Source: Thermoplasmata archaeon
GTDB lineage: Archaea > Thermoplasmatota > Thermoplasmata > Thermoplasmatales > Thermoplasmataceae
Assembly: GCA_021845325.1 (NCBI GenBank)
Contig: JAKBRR010000069.1
Location: 1-7,653, forward strand
DNA length: 7,653 nt
Reading direction: 5' to 3'
Both the position numbers and the translations under genes were made by a program. This document shows positions 5,650-7,653 of the stretch, one piece after another; the first letter of the stretch is position 1, and every line of letters begins with the position of its first letter. Under the pieces are notes generated by a model that saw only the letters and a program-made list of their open reading frames with translations, did not search any database and was not told where the DNA came from.

Positions 5650-7164
5650 GTGTTTGCGAGAAAATCCCCCATACTTGTATTTCAGACTTTGTTTTCTGCA
5701 ATTCTGGGATATGTATCACTATTCTTTATCAATCGATATATAGGTCCAATATACTGGGGTTATCTCTCTTACGCTATCGCTTTTGCCGGGCTTTATACCA
5801 TAATTATTGATCTTGGTTTTTCCACTGCGCATGTTAAGATTTTAGCATCTGGGGAGGATAGGTCAAGAGCCATTGGTACATTCATCGCCATACGAGGTAC
5901 GCTGAATGCAATCTATGTTTTTGCCGTAATTGGCACATTGCTTCTATGGGTATATGTCCTTCACAGAGGCTTCTATAATCCTATTGAATTTTGGGTTATA
6001 CTTGCTATTTTGCCATATTATGCCATAGCAAACATGATACCTATCTTCTCCACGTATTATTCTGTAACGTATCAATCAAATAAGATGGCGATTCCGCCAC
6101 TCATTGAGGCAATATTAAGAAATTCCATATTCATATTTATTGGAATAGTTTATTTCCTCGGAAAAGAAGGCAATATTGGAAATAATATTTCCGTTATACT
6201 TGCCCTGATATATGGAGTTACATATAGTATTTTTATAATTATTTCTTACATGATCGGGAGACCATGGAAGATAGGAAGACCAAGTTCTGTTCTTTTTAAA
6301 AAGTACATTTCCATAGCATTACCGTTAGCTCTGGGAACAAGCATAGCCATAATAAATGCAAATGTTGACAAGGTTATAATTCAATTCTTCTGGGGCACAA
6401 TAGCAACAGGTGCTTTTTATGCCAATCAGAAACTAACGTCGGCAATGCTTGCCATTTCTGCTTCAGTATATGTTTTCTTTATACCGTTGCTAACCTCATC
6501 AGGTCACAAAACAGCAGAAGATTTCAATGATGAGGTGCATGAATATGAAAGAATAATTTCGCTGGTAACTCTGCCAATTGCCATAAGCATGATCTGGATG
6601 TCACCCTTCATTCTGAATTTATTTAACAGAATATATCTTCCATATGCACTTTCGCTCTCCATCCTTGCTGTAGGAACTTATTTTTCTGTGCTTTCATCAC
6701 CATTCACTTCCGCAGTAATTTCTAAAAGCAAGCAAAAATATATAGCGATTATAGGTTTAGGCGCCGTAATAGTAAATCTGGTTGCCAACATAGTTCTGAT
6801 TCCAAGGGAAATATTAGGTATCAGACTTGGAGGATTAGGGGATTCTGGAGCAGCCATAGGCTTTCTTCTCGGTGCTCTATTCGCATACATTGTTTTCAAA
6901 GAATATTACAGAAAAATAAATGGTGTCCGTACCTCCTCAAAATTCTATCTCCAGATAATTCCAGCTGCTTTGCAGTCATTATTTCTCATAGGAGCATATT
7001 TGTACATTAAACCATATGATATTCTGGAATTACTACCGATTGTCGTTCTTAGCTACATTCTGTATCTCGGCGTTTCAATAGTAATCAGAGAGATAAGTGT
7101 GAAAGAAATAAGAGAAGTTTTAGTTGGTTTAAAATTACTAAAAGAAAAAAAAGAGAATGAGTAA
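5650..7164 (+). CDS. Wzx-like flippase of the MOP superfamily (polysaccharide biosynthesis family)
   Basis: This 504-residue, very hydrophobic protein has about 12-14 membrane-spanning segments, among them residues about 9-30, 38-58, 81-105, 114-135, 151-170, 178-201, 219-238, 304-325, 335-356, 366-385, 395-420, 436-455 and 457-478. The opening ARKSPILVFQTLFSAILGYVSLFFINRYIGP matches the Polysacc_synt / MOP family (Wzx, RfbX and archaeal AglR-type proteins), which move lipid-linked sugar chains across the membrane for surface glycan or protein glycosylation. Start is GTG, chosen because the family motif begins at once and an AT-rich promoter lies 27 bases upstream. The C-terminus is a charged tail, KEKKENE. 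No glycosyltransferase lies next to it, so the cargo is unknown. It is 93 bases after thsB on the same strand but probably independent. Its stop lies 2 bases from that of the convergent acyl-CoA dehydrogenase. Confidence 0.88.
   Translation: MFARKSPILVFQTLFSAILGYVSLFFINRYIGPIYWGYLSYAIAFAGLYTIIIDLGFSTAHVKILASGEDRSRAIGTFIAIRGTLNAIYVFAVIGTLLLWVYVLHRGFYNPIEFWVILAILPYYAIANMIPIFSTYYSVTYQSNKMAIPPLIEAILRNSIFIFIGIVYFLGKEGNIGNNISVILALIYGVTYSIFIIISYMIGRPWKIGRPSSVLFKKYISIALPLALGTSIAIINANVDKVIIQFFWGTIATGAFYANQKLTSAMLAISASVYVFFIPLLTSSGHKTAEDFNDEVHEYERIISLVTLPIAISMIWMSPFILNLFNRIYLPYALSLSILAVGTYFSVLSSPFTSAVISKSKQKYIAIIGLGAVIVNLVANIVLIPREILGIRLGGLGDSGAAIGFLLGALFAYIVFKEYYRKINGVRTSSKFYLQIIPAALQSLFLIGAYLYIKPYDILELLPIVVLSYILYLGVSIVIREISVKEIREVLVGLKLLKEKKENE
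7145..7152 (-). terminator. T8 terminator of the acyl-CoA dehydrogenase gene, inside the flippase coding end
   Basis: Read on the minus strand, eight consecutive T begin 14 bases after the acyl-CoA dehydrogenase stop, followed by CTTTT. This is the best archaeal-style terminator in the window. On the plus strand the same bases encode lysines in the charged flippase tail. Confidence 0.55.
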
Positions 7165-7166
7165 AG

Positions 7167-7653
7167 TTAATTCATGAATTCTTTGCCTATGGTTTCTCTT
7201 GCAATTATGAGTTTCATGATCTCTCTGGAACCTTCTGCAAGTTGAAAAGATCTTATTCCTCTAAGAGCCCATTCCTCAGGACAGTCCTTTGAATATCCAT
7301 ATGCGCCCTGCCACTGTAGTGCATCGTTTATGGCGTCGAATGCCCATGTAGTTGAAAGTAGCTTGGCTTTAGCTATTTCCTTGCTTACCCTGAATCTGTC
7401 ATACTTTCCAAACCTCTGCTCCTGATCATAAAACCAGAGTGCCCTATAACCAAGGTCAAGAGCCGTTTCCATTCTGGCAGTGTGTTCTGCTACTGAAAAT
7501 TGGAGACCCTGATTCCTTACAATTTCTTTTCCAAATGCAACACGGTTCTTCATGTAGTCTATACCCCTTCCTATTGACTCCAGAGCCGCTCCCCCACTGA
7601 TGACTGAAATTATTGCCCTTGCAAATTCGAACCCTTCATGAATTATGTTGAAT
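7167..7653 (-). CDS. Acyl-CoA dehydrogenase, C-terminal part (runs off the window edge)
   Basis: This FAD enzyme oxidises acyl-CoA to enoyl-CoA. The frame stays open past the internal Met at 7553 up to the window edge, reading FNIIHEGFEFARAIISV and on through GRGIDYMKNR, so the Met is not the start. 161 residues are visible, roughly the last 40% of a family protein of about 380. The C-terminal helical domain is clear. ALESIGRGIDYMKNRVAFGKEI matches the A-x-x-Y-x-x-x-R-x-x-F-G-x-P/x-I block, and QGAYGYSKDCPEEWALRGIRSFQLAEGSREI matches the second family signature. Its Glu (fragment residue 140, in LAEGS) is at the position of the MCAD-type catalytic base. Y-E-G-T is changed to A-E-G-S and G-G-x-G-Y to G-A-Y-G-Y, so the substrate may be unusual (isovaleryl, glutaryl or branched chain cannot be told apart). 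It converges on the flippase. Confidence 0.92.
   Translation of the reverse strand, partial: FNIIHEGFEFARAIISVISGGAALESIGRGIDYMKNRVAFGKEIVRNQGLQFSVAEHTARMETALDLGYRALWFYDQEQRFGKYDRFRVSKEIAKAKLLSTTWAFDAINDALQWQGAYGYSKDCPEEWALRGIRSFQLAEGSREIMKLIIARETIGKEFMN

Noticed and set aside
1..7653. CRISPR array, insertion sequence, phage or defence module
   Set aside because: No regularly spaced repeats, transposase motifs or defence-protein domains appear; the recognised genes are core or metabolic.

Overview
The window looks like an ordinary stretch of chromosome from an acidophilic, probably thermophilic euryarchaeon of the Thermoplasmatales (Thermoplasma / Ferroplasma / Cuniculiplasma relatives). The main reasons are a thermosome subunit whose sequence closely follows the Thermoplasma beta subunit as I remember it, a two-component-type archaeal replication factor C large subunit, a short Pop5-type RNase P protein, AT-rich DNA, and archaeal TATA-box promoters placed about 25 bases before start codons (leaderless transcripts). 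The genus cannot be fixed by eye.

Layout from left to right: (1) positions 1-44 may be the very end of an upstream gene; (2) rnp2 (RNase P Pop5-like) runs rightward and meets rfcL (clamp-loader large subunit) tail to tail with a 14-base overlap; (3) a 201-base divergent promoter region carries an inverted repeat; (4) a GHMP sugar kinase of the heptose-7-phosphate-kinase type runs rightward, starting at GTG; (5) a Nudix hydrolase converges on it across 20 bases; (6) a DUF1805 protein lies behind the Nudix gene on the same (minus) strand; (7) a divergent promoter region of about 200 bases carries two inverted repeats; (8) thsB (thermosome beta) runs rightward; (9) a multi-membrane-span MOP/Wzx-like flippase follows on the same strand from its own promoter, starting at GTG; (10) an acyl-CoA dehydrogenase converges on the flippase with only 2 bases between stops and runs off the right edge.

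The genes do not form one pathway. They cover RNA processing (rnp2), replication (rfcL), protein folding (thsB), nucleotide or CoA-derivative clean-up (Nudix), acyl-CoA metabolism (acyl-CoA dehydrogenase), and possibly surface-glycan work (sugar kinase and flippase, which are not adjacent). Nearly every gene has its own promoter, and there is little sign of operons. No tRNA, rRNA, CRISPR array, insertion sequence or phage gene was seen, and no gene-free stretch exceeds about 205 bases. I did not find a convincing new multi-gene system. The items most worth a second look are the dyad elements in the two divergent promoter regions, the nested mini-ORFs before rfcL, the compact gene ends where terminators lie inside neighbouring genes, and the sugar kinase of uncertain substrate.
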